Positions 27,105 to 36,499 of a stretch of DNA of 64,000 nt are shown here, one piece after another. Position 1 is the stretch's first letter, and each line of letters begins with the position of its first letter. A program made the translations under genes and the position numbers. The stretch covers positions 2,045,501-2,109,500 of the forward strand of contig CALSRS010000001.1 in assembly GCA_943788815.1 (NCBI GenBank). The letters are read 5' to 3'. The DNA is from an uncultured Gammaproteobacteria bacterium (lineage in GTDB: Bacteria > Pseudomonadota > Gammaproteobacteria > Eutrophobiales > Eutrophobiaceae). The notes beneath the pieces were generated by a model. The model was not told the origin of the DNA, ran no database searches, and saw nothing but the letters and a program-made list of their open reading frames with translations.

Positions 27105-29135
27105 ATGGTTTCGTTATCTACAAATATAGCAATTGTATCGATTTTATTTTCTGTAATCGTTTCAGTTCAAGCAGGTATTACACATATTGAAACAGAACCG
27201 TCTGTCACAATAGAGTTTGATTCTTTTGGCGATACCGGTGCCTATGAAAAAATAATCGGTACTATTGAAGGTGAGATCGATCCCCAGGATCGTAGACATC
27301 AAGATATTGTTGATATTAACCTGGCGCCGACTATTAATGGCATGGTGCAATATCGCGCACCTTTTTATATTCTAAAGCCCGTTGATCATGAAAAGGCAAA
27401 TGGAAAAGTCTTTTATGCCTTTGGTAACCGCGGGGCCAAGCGTGCCTTGCAGTGGTTAAATGATGCCAGTGCATCCAATAATCCTGTAAGTGAAGATCAT
27501 TATGGTCATGGGTTTCTGATGCGCCAAGGATATACCCTTGTCATGAATGGATACTCAGGACATGTCCGCGCCGGTGCAAACATTCTGGGTGCTGAGATTC
27601 CTGTTATTAAAAATCCAGACGGGTCGTCTGTAACTGGAAAAGTGGTGACTGAGCTGGTGGCTGGGGATGATGACGATACATCCATTTCACTCCCTTACTC
27701 TACGAATAGTACAGACACTACAAACGGCATATTAACATTGAGGGAACATGGCGGTGGGTCAGGTACCCGGGTTACAGGTTGGCATTATATTGATGATTGG
27801 ACTATAGCGTTTCCCGGACCATCACGTCCCGGCTGGATCTATGAATTCACCTATACAGCGAAAGATCCATTACTAATGGGTATGGGGCATGCCATAACCC
27901 GGGATTTTATTTCATTTCTCCGGAATCAAACCGAAGATCAATCTGGAAACTCTAACCCACTTGCGGATATGGGGGGAGTCAAGGCAGTCTATTCCTGGGG
28001 TAGATCCAATGGCGGGCGATCTCAGCGAGATTTTCTGCGTTGGGGTTTTAATGAAGATGAACAAGGACGCCAGGTCATTGATGGAATGCTCCCTTATGGT
28101 ACCGGGGCAGCCGGCCATCTGTGGATGAACTGGCGCTTTTCTCAACCTATGGCTTCTTCAAGAAAACATGAACGCTACTTTGCACCGGAACATGAATTTC
28201 CACAAACCTTTCCAGTGTTAAGCGATCCCCTGACAGGACAGACTGATGGTATTTTACGACGTTGCCTGGAAACCAATACCTGTCCCAGGGTATTCAGTGT
28301 TGATGGTGCAAATGAATATTGGAATAAACTCTCATCGTTAAATCACACCGATGCTATGGGGAATGATCTGGATATTGAGTCCATGGCGCCGAATGTGCGA
28401 GTCTATTCTATTGCATCCATAGAACATAACACCACCTTTGACCAAACCATGCCAGAAACCATGAAGGCCTGCCAGCAGATGACTAACCCTCTATATAATG
28501 GCCCAATCTTTCGCGCACTACTGGTAAAGATGGATGAATGGGTCATGGAAGCCAAGGATCCGCCTGCCAGTGTGGTACCAAGGCGTAGTGATGATACATT
28601 AGTGTCACCTGAAGCCATTAAATATCCGGCTATCCCCGCCCTGAATTACACTGACTGGCCAGGTTTGCCTCCTTTGGTGTACACGCCAGAGACTATGTAT
28701 CGTTATGGTCCGCTGGATTTTACCGATGTGCCTTATAAAAAAATATCAAATGAAGAATATCTGGCTCAGGTTTCCCAGGTGGATACAGATGGTAATGAAA
28801 TTGCAGGTATACGATTACCCGAGCTCGCAGTACCCCTGGGTACACATCTTGGATGGTCGATAATGAACGAAGGTGAGGGCTTTCCTGATTCGTGTGGACA
28901 ACATGGGACCTTTATTCCCTTTGCAAGGACAACAACAGAGCGAACTGCAGCGAATGACCCAAGGCCATCACTTGAGGAGCGTTATGGTAACGAAGAGATT
29001 TTTGCTGAAAAAATTGAGTCTGCCGCAACTGAATTAATGAATGAGGGTTTTTTACTTAAGGAAGATGTTGATCGTATTGTCAGGCGGGCAAGAGAGCATG
29101 GGTATGATTATTGGAAGTTTCCATTACCAAAATAG
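27105..29135 (+). CDS. Alpha/beta hydrolase domain protein (Abhydrolase_10 type)
   Basis: A 676-residue exported protein (leader to about VSVQAG, 24). It matches the large alpha/beta-hydrolase family with N-terminal beta region (ITHIETEPSVTIEFDSFGDTGAYEKIIGTIEGEIDP...) and the core AVYSWGRSNGGRSQRDFLRWGFNEDEQGRQVIDGMLPYGTGA, where S301 of GRSNG is the probable nucleophile. FPVLSDPLTGQTDGILRRC and NEGEGFPDSCGQHGTFIPFARTTTER are further family blocks. It begins one base after the upstream hydrolase stop. Proteins of this family are often found beside TonB receptors and degrade esters such as terpenoid or phenolic esters; here that is inference. Confidence 0.82.
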   Translation: MVSLSTNIAIVSILFSVIVSVQAGITHIETEPSVTIEFDSFGDTGAYEKIIGTIEGEIDPQDRRHQDIVDINLAPTINGMVQYRAPFYILKPVDHEKANGKVFYAFGNRGAKRALQWLNDASASNNPVSEDHYGHGFLMRQGYTLVMNGYSGHVRAGANILGAEIPVIKNPDGSSVTGKVVTELVAGDDDDTSISLPYSTNSTDTTNGILTLREHGGGSGTRVTGWHYIDDWTIAFPGPSRPGWIYEFTYTAKDPLLMGMGHAITRDFISFLRNQTEDQSGNSNPLADMGGVKAVYSWGRSNGGRSQRDFLRWGFNEDEQGRQVIDGMLPYGTGAAGHLWMNWRFSQPMASSRKHERYFAPEHEFPQTFPVLSDPLTGQTDGILRRCLETNTCPRVFSVDGANEYWNKLSSLNHTDAMGNDLDIESMAPNVRVYSIASIEHNTTFDQTMPETMKACQQMTNPLYNGPIFRALLVKMDEWVMEAKDPPASVVPRRSDDTLVSPEAIKYPAIPALNYTDWPGLPPLVYTPETMYRYGPLDFTDVPYKKISNEEYLAQVSQVDTDGNEIAGIRLPELAVPLGTHLGWSIMNEGEGFPDSCGQHGTFIPFARTTTERTAANDPRPSLEERYGNEEIFAEKIESAATELMNEGFLLKEDVDRIVRRAREHGYDYWKFPLPK

Positions 29136-29166
29136 AAGTATCACCTGTGATGGTTGTAATTATTGG

Positions 29167-29186
29167 ATGCTGGCATTTGCCAGCAT
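29167..29186. repeat. Hairpin repeat, TGCTGGCA type
   Basis: ATGCTGGCA (29167-29175), TT, TGCCAGCAT (29178-29186) form a perfect 9-bp stem. It has the same TGGAT...ATGACG edges as the hairpin at 3024-3050, so both belong to one broad REP format. First of four hairpins between convergent genes. Confidence 0.7.
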
Positions 29187-29215
29187 GACGAGCGGTCTTT
29201 GCAAGGAACTAATAT

Positions 29216-29290
29216 CCGTCATACTGGCGAACGCCTACATGGATGTAGGCGTTAGAGCGAAGTAGGAGACCGAGCCGAAGCCAGTATCCA
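29216..29290 (-). repeat. MITE-like palindromic repeat, copy 2
   Basis: An outer inverted repeat ATACTGGC (29221-29228) / GCCAGTAT (29280-29287) encloses a perfect inner hairpin AACGCCTACAT-GG-ATGTAGGCGTT (29230-29253). Its reverse complement shares two sequence blocks with 2829-2930. No coding capacity; probably a non-autonomous element moved by a transposase elsewhere. Confidence 0.6.
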
Positions 29291-29299
29291 TTAAAATAA

Positions 29300-29316
29300 T
29301 ATCAGCTTCGCTGATA
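29300..29316. repeat. Short hairpin TATCAGC-TTC-GCTGATA
   Basis: A perfect 7-bp stem with TTC loop, third of the hairpins in this convergent spacer. Could contribute to termination of the hydrolase operon. Confidence 0.5.
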
Positions 29317-29333
29317 CATAATTTATAGCAATA

Positions 29334-29357
29334 GGGGACAGACTTAAGTCTGTCCCC
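29334..29357. terminator. 24-base perfect palindrome, probable bidirectional terminator
   Basis: GGGGACAGACTT and its exact complement AAGTCTGTCCCC abut with no loop spacer; TTT follows on the plus strand. It ends 9 bases from the stop of the minus-strand gene and lies about 200 bases after the plus-strand operon. The core is shared with 13995-14018. Confidence 0.55.
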
Positions 29358-29366
29358 TTTAAACTT

Positions 29367-31556
29367 TTACTTGTCTAACGGAGTCGAACGTAGCTGAAAG
29401 TGTGTGACGATGGGATGGGTTCCCTTGCCGTCTTCCAGAAACCATGGGTTGCGTCCACCGCTTGGAATCCATAGTCCTCGTCCTTTCCATCCTGCGTCTG
29501 GATCATCTATTCGTCCTTCAAATCCCTTTGCATAAAAACCCAGTGGATAGGGGGTGCGGATAGTAATGAACTCACCGTCTACCAGTGCATGTACGCCATC
29601 AAACAGATTGCCTATGGCCATAGGAATGTTCTCACCCAGTCCAAAGGTATTATGTTGATCTACCCAGGCATAATAGCTGGATTCAACCTTGATGTCGGGA
29701 TGGGTGTCAAAGGATGGTCCAGGTAGTTCATGAAAACTCCAGCCTTCCGGGCAATGGTCACCTGTCGCCTCAGGTCCGTTCAGTGGGCCCTGGCATTTGC
29801 GACGGTCAAATTCACCTAGATGACCACTCGCAAGAGCCACCCAGACCACACCATTACGGTCGATGTCTGCGCCACGGCTGCTAAATCCTGGCAGAGGTAC
29901 ATTATATTTTTCACCCAGACCTGTTGCCGGATCAAATCTCATGATGTAACCAGGATAACTATTATTGGAGCCCCAGATAGAGCCGTCCACAGGATTCGGC
30001 ATCACCGCGTAATAACCTGCCCTGAAACGGGTGTCCATATTGGGGTCGGCCGGCTCACCGGGTTCCACCCACTCGTCTCGTACACCATTACCGTTGGTGT
30101 CCAGTATTAGAGGTGACCAACCCTGCGCTGCCTCGGCATCACCAGTCTCGAGAAACAATTTGGAGTTTAACCAACCAATGACATCACCACCGCCGCTGGT
30201 CCAAAGGGTATTGTCCTCGTCCTCGGCGAACTGCAGGTGGTGCGTGCCGAAGCAGGTATCGATAAAGGTATATTCACCGGTATCCGGCTCATACATTGAA
30301 AGTTGTCTGCCTGAAGTGTTAGTAGGAAACAACTGTGCAGAAGGGTGGTCTGATCCCTCTTTGCAGAAGTCTGGGTTGTCCCTGCCACGTATGGCCGCTG
30401 TGTACCAGACCCTGCCATCCTGGTCCAGCATGGGATTATGTGCGTTAGCTTTGCTATCCCAAATGACTTCATCGCCCCAATAAAACGAAGGCGCGGTCAG
30501 CGGGTCATCGCCGGTTGTCGGCGTATCTGCATCACGCACAGGGGCATCGAAGGTGGTAGCGGTATTATTGACAGGATCCAGGATCGGAAACTGATCGGTA
30601 CTGAGTTCCGGCGCCCCATACAAGGGGCCATAGCCGTTGACCGTAGGGTTGCGGCGATCAGTACCGGACAGATCGTGGACATAATGATACGGCTCAGCCA
30701 TCCAGTCACGGATGGTGACGACAATATTACGCTCTTTGCCTGTGGGTCGCTGCGGGTCTGCACTGGGCAATTCCCCAGCCGCAATACGATCAGTCCAGTC
30801 TGCCAGATATTTAATTGGCAACATGTTTAATTGCCCTATGGGACGCATCATGCGGGAGCCTGCCTGCCCCGATGTGATACGTCTGATCCAGGCTGCTTCG
30901 GAATCCAGATCGAGGTCCAATAGGCCCTGAGGAAATGTCCTGGTTGCCTTGTTACCCAATTGATGACAACCAACACAATCGCTGTTTTTCATGGTTGCAA
31001 GGTATCTGTGAAGTCCACCCTGGATGGATGTCAGTTCAGTTTCTTCTGGAAGTTTCATCATGGAATACCAGTAGGCAGCAGGGTAAATTTCTGCAGCCGC
31101 TGTCCTGTCCGGCGCAACCATCACCGTGAAATCAACAATACTACCCGGACTGGCACTAAGCTTGGCAGAATCGACCAGGCCGTAACCTCTGACCCATAGG
31201 CGGTAATTTGCGTCGGGTAAGTCCGGTACCAGAAATCTGCCTTGATCATCGGTGGCGACAATCTTGTTAAAGCGGGTTTCAAAGTCATCTGTCTCGGCAA
31301 TGACCCAGACACCAGCTTCGGGACCATTACTGCTGGTAACAACACCAGCAATATCATTATTGTCGATATTGATAGTTGATGTCGTTGTTGCAGATTCAAT
31401 CTGATCCTGAACAGTTTCAGATGCAGGCACAGTATCTTGTTGGCTAGCCTGTTGCTGGTTACTACTATCACAGGAAATCACGAAAAAAGAGATAGCAATG
31501 ATGGTTAATAACTTACTCACAATCCTTTTAATAGTAGATATATTATTTATGTACAT
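29367..31556 (-). CDS. Lipoprotein: carboxypeptidase-regulatory-like + c-type haem + Vgb-like propeller (copy A)
   Basis: A 729-residue protein. Leader and lipobox FVISC give C29. A Ser/Gln/Thr-rich linker leads to a carboxypeptidase-regulatory-like beta-sandwich (68-150: IAGVVTSSNGPEAGVWVIAETDD, ATDDQGRFLVPDLPDANYRLWVRGYG). Then NSDCVGCHQLG holds a c-type haem motif (C194, C197, H198) and IRRITSGQAGSRM. The remaining ~400 residues are repeated blades (MLDQDGRVWYTAAIRGR, LQFAEDEDNTLWTSGGGD, IMRFDPATGLGEKYNVPLPG, ADIDRNGVVWVALASGHLGEFD), as in virginiamycin-B-lyase-like propellers. Two relatives lie at 36940 and 41506. It follows the amidohydrolase and TonB receptor on the same strand. Function unknown; a substrate-binding or lyase domain wired to a haem is suggested. 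Confidence 0.78.
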   Translation of the reverse strand: MYINNISTIKRIVSKLLTIIAISFFVISCDSSNQQQASQQDTVPASETVQDQIESATTTSTINIDNNDIAGVVTSSNGPEAGVWVIAETDDFETRFNKIVATDDQGRFLVPDLPDANYRLWVRGYGLVDSAKLSASPGSIVDFTVMVAPDRTAAAEIYPAAYWYSMMKLPEETELTSIQGGLHRYLATMKNSDCVGCHQLGNKATRTFPQGLLDLDLDSEAAWIRRITSGQAGSRMMRPIGQLNMLPIKYLADWTDRIAAGELPSADPQRPTGKERNIVVTIRDWMAEPYHYVHDLSGTDRRNPTVNGYGPLYGAPELSTDQFPILDPVNNTATTFDAPVRDADTPTTGDDPLTAPSFYWGDEVIWDSKANAHNPMLDQDGRVWYTAAIRGRDNPDFCKEGSDHPSAQLFPTNTSGRQLSMYEPDTGEYTFIDTCFGTHHLQFAEDEDNTLWTSGGGDVIGWLNSKLFLETGDAEAAQGWSPLILDTNGNGVRDEWVEPGEPADPNMDTRFRAGYYAVMPNPVDGSIWGSNNSYPGYIMRFDPATGLGEKYNVPLPGFSSRGADIDRNGVVWVALASGHLGEFDRRKCQGPLNGPEATGDHCPEGWSFHELPGPSFDTHPDIKVESSYYAWVDQHNTFGLGENIPMAIGNLFDGVHALVDGEFITIRTPYPLGFYAKGFEGRIDDPDAGWKGRGLWIPSGGRNPWFLEDGKGTHPIVTHFQLRSTPLDK

Positions 31557-31639
31557 AAATGTTATCGCTCCTTGGCAATAGGTTAAAGCATCTGGGAATT
31601 ACCCTGTAATAATAGCCGATGGTGACTGAATCTGGCAGC

Positions 31640-32695
31640 CTAACTGATTTTTAACAGCCGTTTCAGATTGTCGCCTACAATAGCCCGTTTTTCAGGGTCA
31701 CTGAGTCGAGAAGCATCGAGAACCATATCCAGGGTATCGGGCCAGTTGTACGGGGTGTCTGTACCATAAAGAACCTGGCTCGCCCCCATCACTTCGACGA
31801 GTTGGTGAAGTTGTTCTTCTGTAAAGACCAGGGTATCTACAAATATCTGTGATCGTAGATATTCTATTGGACGTTTCTTGTTGGCACATTCGGCACCCAG
31901 GTCACAGGCAACGTCGGTACGCCCGTAATACGCTGGCAGGTAACCGCCGCCATGAGGGGTGACAATTTTCAGGCCTGGATTTCGATCGAAAGTCCCGTCG
32001 AAGATCATTCGTGACAGGAACATGGTCGTTTCCAGTGGATTACCGATAATGTTGGCGAGGTTTCCCCGCCCTTCAAAATGACTCTGATCAACAAAGAATC
32101 GTGAATTTTGTGGATGCATGAATACGGGAACATCCAGTTCATCGGCCTTGGCCCAGAAGGGATCAAATTTTTCACCCGATGGAACTGAACCATCCACGTG
32201 ACCGCCAATGGATGCGCCTCGATGCCCCAGCTGGGTGACCGCGTGTTCCAGCTCCTCAGCGGCAAGATCAGGATGTTGCAGGGAAACTGCCGCCAGGGGT
32301 ACAAATCGGTCTGGGTGCCTGGCAACCCAATCGGCCATACCTTCGTTCATGGTCCGGGTGATACGCTGTGAAAGCCTGCGGTCGGCGGGATACCACCAGT
32401 AATTACCCACATGAATGGCCGATATGTCTATACCCAGTTCATCCATTTTTTCCAACCTGTGTGGTCCCAGTACCCGGGCCTCACGTACGGTCATCTCCAG
32501 TGGAGTACCGCTAACCACCTGTTCCACTGCCTTGATCTCACAGTGTGCGTGCATGTCAATGATAGTCACTGGATTACCGCCTATGGATACTTGCCGACGT
32601 GCAGGCTGTGCCAGCGAAACGGGAATGTGCCCCATGACCAACCCACCAGCACTGGTAGAGACCATGGCTTGCAGAAATTTTCTACGGTTTTGCAT
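31640..32695 (-). CDS. Tat-exported amidohydrolase family 2 (ACMSD-like) protein
   Basis: A 351-residue metal-dependent hydrolase/decarboxylase-type TIM barrel. The twin-arginine leader is NRRKFLQAMVSTSAGGLVMG. Metal motifs: IIDMHAHCE (H49, H51), FMHPQN, IVTPHGGGYLPAY and LYGTDTPYN, all as in the PF04909 group, which includes ACMSD and resorcylate decarboxylases. Folding before export with its metal suits the Tat signal. AGGAG precedes the ATG. It lies between a TonB receptor (upstream) and haem/propeller protein A (downstream), all on the minus strand with short spacers, so probably one operon. Substrate is probably an aromatic or cyclic acid; that is inference. Confidence 0.87.
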   Translation of the reverse strand: MQNRRKFLQAMVSTSAGGLVMGHIPVSLAQPARRQVSIGGNPVTIIDMHAHCEIKAVEQVVSGTPLEMTVREARVLGPHRLEKMDELGIDISAIHVGNYWWYPADRRLSQRITRTMNEGMADWVARHPDRFVPLAAVSLQHPDLAAEELEHAVTQLGHRGASIGGHVDGSVPSGEKFDPFWAKADELDVPVFMHPQNSRFFVDQSHFEGRGNLANIIGNPLETTMFLSRMIFDGTFDRNPGLKIVTPHGGGYLPAYYGRTDVACDLGAECANKKRPIEYLRSQIFVDTLVFTEEQLHQLVEVMGASQVLYGTDTPYNWPDTLDMVLDASRLSDPEKRAIVGDNLKRLLKIS

Positions 32696-32806
32696 TAATT
32701 TTCTCCTGTTGAAGTTTTTTTCTGGGGCTCTGACTATTACGCCCTTCCAGGCAGGGCCTGGAAGGGCGTATGTTTTTAAAGCTCAGTACTCTTTAAGCGA
32801 TAATTG

Positions 32807-35488
32807 TTACCGGAAGTTATACTGGAATTGCAATCCGTAAGTGGTAAACCAGGAAGAGCCAGCGTCATCGAAGATAATACCATCGCCCCTGATATCAAAC
32901 TCTTGATTGTATTCTTCCTGAACACTGAAAAGGTTGCGGGCGTAGGCTGTCAATCTCCAGCGCTCATCCACATCGCCAATTCCACCTGAAATATTCATAT
33001 CCATATGCTTACCAACCCTCTGTGTCTGCTCGAAGGTCTCCACATCTGTGAGATAACCGTCTGAGGCGACAAAGTTCATGTTGCTGTGCCACATGTAATC
33101 GGAAAACATTGGTAATGGCCTGGTGTAATCCAGTTTCAGAGCAAACTTCCAGTCCGGGGTACGGGCTGCCTCTGAACCAGTACGGTCTATGGTGCCGGCG
33201 AAGGACTCGGGATCAAGCGGATCACCGTCTTCATCGAGCAGGCCGGCAGTCAATGCCGCCGATTCAGCGATAGATACACAAGGCCCATTATCGGCATCCT
33301 CGAACTCTGCTGGGGTACAACCTGCCCCCTCGTACCTGACCATTTTACCATCCATAATCGCGCCGACCAGTCTTCCGCGGAGGTTATCCGTGAGCTGCAT
33401 GTCGTATGAGAACTCCATGCCTCGTACACGCTGCTTACCTGCATTGAGGGCCTCGGCAACATTGGTGGCACCGGTATTATTGATATCGGTGACAATGGTT
33501 GCCAGCTGCAGGTCGGCGATCTCCATATTAAAGAAGGACAAGTCGTACCGGGCACGGTTATCCATCAGGCTACCTTTGATTCCGATCTCATAGGTCTCAC
33601 CCTGTTCAGGACCAAAACTGAATCTATCATTGATGTCTTCAGGCAGTGAGGCAACGCCCGTATCATAACCGCCTGCCTTGAAGGCCGTGGCATACTTGGC
33701 ATATAAGGACGTATTTTCACTTGGCCTATAGCGCAACGTGATCTGTGGGTCGACATCGTCCTGTGAAAGCGTGTCTGCAAGTGGACCGGGATTCCTGCGA
33801 ATCTGTCCATCAAGCCGCGTCATACCGATGGGTTCCACCGGGGTCAACCAGTTTGCGGGTAAATCTCGGGTTCGCCATTCCAGGGTGTAGCCAGGATCCC
33901 CCGCAGCGGTGACAACGGCCTCGCATTCTGGCAGGGCGGCACAACCGCCGACCGGTTCGTCCTCGAACACGTAGCGTGCGCCGAAGCCGTTCAGGTATAC
34001 CTCTTTGTCCACATCGGTGTAACGGGCGCCGACGTCGATGGAGGCTCGGTCATCCATAAAATTAAATGTAATGCTAGCAAAGACACTCTTCCATTCAGAT
34101 TTCTGCCAGCCGAAATTCTGGCGGCGTGGACGGCGAAGTTCCGAGTTTAAGTTATCGGTGAATAGGACCAGGTTGTCCTTTTGATAGTATCCCCCTGCCG
34201 TCCATTCAATTTGTCCACCGGCGGGTGAGGAAACTCTAATCTCCTGGGATATCTGATTCAGGTCCTCATCGCGGAAACGGACCTGACTAAAGAAGATTGA
34301 ATCGTTGCTGGTCTCAACACCACCACGATAATAATCCGAATACCCCGTGAGGGAGTTAAGGGTGATGCCGTTATCAAAGCTATACTGTAAATCCAGAACG
34401 CCCTGATAATATTCCTGCTGATCAAAAGTGCCCTGAAATTCATCAGGGCCGGAAGCCAGCGCCACGTCACGGACATTCAGAATTCCGGTACCACGGGTTT
34501 CCTCATCAGAGAGGTCAGTCGGTGGGATGGGCGCTGCAGCTGATGCTGATCTAAGACCCAGTCGGGAAAATGGTGAACTACTACCGCAATCCGGTGGTGT
34601 GTGTAGAAGGCTGTCGAAACTGGTCCTGCCAGGTACGATGGCATCTACCTCCAGAGGTATGCCACCGTCACGGTCAGGAAGATCTGCTATAGCCGCATTT
34701 TTAAATCTGCCAAAGCAGACCACTGTGGCCTCTGAACCGGCGTCGGTAGTAATGTATTCATGTTTGGCTGTGGCGGAAAAATTGTCCGTGGGATTCCATT
34801 CAAATGTAATCCTGCCGCCTTTATCTTGGCGATGTGGAAAATTATCACCAGTTACCACATCGATGAGGTAGCCATGAGTCTCATCGTATTTACCTGCCAC
34901 ACGGACACCCAGGGTATCTGTGATTGGACCACCAACACCACCCTCGATAGTACGCCGACCGAAATTTCCTGCATCCAGAAGGACGTCACCTTCCCACTGC
35001 TGAGTGGGTTTTCGGGTAACAAGACTGATAGCCCCGGCTACTGCATTTTGTCCGAAGTAAACAGGTTGTGGACCACGCAGGACCTCAATGCGTTCCAGGT
35101 CAAAAAAGGCACTCTTGACCATGGAGGTCCTGCCTATGACTACGCCGTCAATAAATGTTGGTGCAGCCTGTTCCAGGGCCAGACTAGAGCCTGCCGTACC
35201 CATACCGCGGATGGAAATGTTCTGGTCTTGCATGCGCACATCCAACTCAATGGAGGGTGAAAATTCTGCCAGGTCATCCATAGTCCGGAAACCCTGCTCG
35301 AGTAATTCCTGACCGCCGATCGCTTCCAGTGAAATAGGGACCTCTTGCAAGGATTGTTCACGCCGCTGGGCTGTGACAACAATTTCCTCCAGGGCCCCCT
35401 GGGCAAATACGTTAGGTGTTAATGCTATCGAAATGATGATAGATAGCGGTATGGTAATATTAAAGATTATTCTTTTGATGCTACTCAT
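32807..35488 (-). CDS. TonB-dependent receptor
   Basis: An 893-residue outer membrane receptor. The leader (1-29, ends NVFAQ) is followed by the TonB box EEIVVTAQRREQSLQEVPISLEAIGG, a plug (MDDLAEFSPSIELDVRMQDQNISIRGMGT, DLERIEVLRGPQPVYFGQNAVAGAISLVTRKP) and a large barrel that ends with FTTYGLQFQYNF-R. The long extracellular loops are rich in Asp/Pro/Cys (CAALPECEAVV, CTPAEFEDADNGPCVS). Most similar in style to the sphingomonad-type receptors for carbohydrates, steroids or aromatic compounds. It lies between cytochrome c (upstream) and amidohydrolase (downstream) on the same strand. GC is clearly higher than in the window average. Confidence 0.94.
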   Translation of the reverse strand: MSSIKRIIFNITIPLSIIISIALTPNVFAQGALEEIVVTAQRREQSLQEVPISLEAIGGQELLEQGFRTMDDLAEFSPSIELDVRMQDQNISIRGMGTAGSSLALEQAAPTFIDGVVIGRTSMVKSAFFDLERIEVLRGPQPVYFGQNAVAGAISLVTRKPTQQWEGDVLLDAGNFGRRTIEGGVGGPITDTLGVRVAGKYDETHGYLIDVVTGDNFPHRQDKGGRITFEWNPTDNFSATAKHEYITTDAGSEATVVCFGRFKNAAIADLPDRDGGIPLEVDAIVPGRTSFDSLLHTPPDCGSSSPFSRLGLRSASAAAPIPPTDLSDEETRGTGILNVRDVALASGPDEFQGTFDQQEYYQGVLDLQYSFDNGITLNSLTGYSDYYRGGVETSNDSIFFSQVRFRDEDLNQISQEIRVSSPAGGQIEWTAGGYYQKDNLVLFTDNLNSELRRPRRQNFGWQKSEWKSVFASITFNFMDDRASIDVGARYTDVDKEVYLNGFGARYVFEDEPVGGCAALPECEAVVTAAGDPGYTLEWRTRDLPANWLTPVEPIGMTRLDGQIRRNPGPLADTLSQDDVDPQITLRYRPSENTSLYAKYATAFKAGGYDTGVASLPEDINDRFSFGPEQGETYEIGIKGSLMDNRARYDLSFFNMEIADLQLATIVTDINNTGATNVAEALNAGKQRVRGMEFSYDMQLTDNLRGRLVGAIMDGKMVRYEGAGCTPAEFEDADNGPCVSIAESAALTAGLLDEDGDPLDPESFAGTIDRTGSEAARTPDWKFALKLDYTRPLPMFSDYMWHSNMNFVASDGYLTDVETFEQTQRVGKHMDMNISGGIGDVDERWRLTAYARNLFSVQEEYNQEFDIRGDGIIFDDAGSSWFTTYGLQFQYNFR

Positions 35489-35554
35489 TATCTTCCCCTG
35501 TTATTTAAATGTAGTGACTAAAAAATATAAAATGTATTAAAAAAAATTTATTAT

Positions 35555-36499
35555 TTATGGTTCCAGCGATGCAGCATAGGCAGCAATTGCCAACATGTCA
35601 TCTTCTGTTAAATTCTGAACGGCTGGCATCATTATCGCATTTGATGGTCCCTTACGGTCACCATGTTTAATAGCCCAAAGTTGGCGTACGATATAAGTGG
35701 GATGGCGACCTGCTATGGGTGGTACGTCTCCCATTCCTTGTAGTGTTTCACCATGGCATGCAGTACAGGCGATGGTTTTACCTCCACCTCCAGTCGTTGC
35801 AAGCTCTTTTCCTCTGGCAATGCTGCCTGTCGGAACCATGGCAACAAAACCCAGACGCGGGTCACGGTTGAGGGCGATCTCTTCATCTTCCGGAACGGAG
35901 ATTATGCGGTTGCCAATGGGCTCTGTGCCGCCTTCTGGATGCAGTAATCTTTTATTACCACCCCTAATGTAGGTTCTTGGTACGGTGTCGGTTTCTACCA
36001 CCCGAACCCATGGACGTGGTTTGACCGCAGCATAATATTCTGCGGCCTCAATGAGTTCTTCTTCGCTGATATTTTTCGCGATGTTGACCATGGTTCCGGA
36101 GCCACCACGGTTACCGTTTTTATAGTCTTCCATCTGGGCCAGAAAGTAATTTACTGGCAGACCGGCAACGTAGGCAGATTCATCATGACCTGTCCCGGTT
36201 GGAAGATGGCACAATCCACAGGCACGTACTTCAGTATCGCTGTTCCCATATTGCACAGTTTTTGGCATTGCCGGATACATTTCCGGGAACCAGTTTGGTA
36301 CATTATAACGGTCATTGATCTGTTTCCGGGTAACTGCAAGCTTACTGCCTGGTGCGGTATATACCGTGGCTGGATCAGCCTCGGGAAACTCGGCCATTTC
36401 ATCTGCAGCAGATCTTGGAAAAGCCCAGCCCGGTTTCTCCTGTGCTATAGATAGTGTCGGAAACAATACAAACAACAGATATAAAACAGTTTTTTTCAC
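35555..36499 (-). CDS. Dihaem c-type cytochrome
   Basis: A periplasmic cytochrome of about 314 residues. A GTG at 36499 with GGGGGA just upstream gives a clean leader (MKKTVLYLLFVLFPTLSIAQ); an ATG four codons earlier has no site. Numbered from that earlier ATG, haem motifs are CGLCH (98-102) and CTACH (249-253). C-terminal methionine ligand candidates are in AIMMPAVQNL, and each half ends in a typical LTEDDMLAIAAYAASL helix. The layout resembles cytochrome c4/c-551-type electron carriers. It is directly upstream of the TonB receptor gene. A decayed copy of its 3' end lies at 38651-38743. It could carry electrons from PQQ or molybdenum dehydrogenases (inference). Confidence 0.88.
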   Translation of the reverse strand: MKKTVLYLLFVLFPTLSIAQEKPGWAFPRSAADEMAEFPEADPATVYTAPGSKLAVTRKQINDRYNVPNWFPEMYPAMPKTVQYGNSDTEVRACGLCHLPTGTGHDESAYVAGLPVNYFLAQMEDYKNGNRGGSGTMVNIAKNISEEELIEAAEYYAAVKPRPWVRVVETDTVPRTYIRGGNKRLLHPEGGTEPIGNRIISVPEDEEIALNRDPRLGFVAMVPTGSIARGKELATTGGGGKTIACTACHGETLQGMGDVPPIAGRHPTYIVRQLWAIKHGDRKGPSNAIMMPAVQNLTEDDMLAIAAYAASLEP

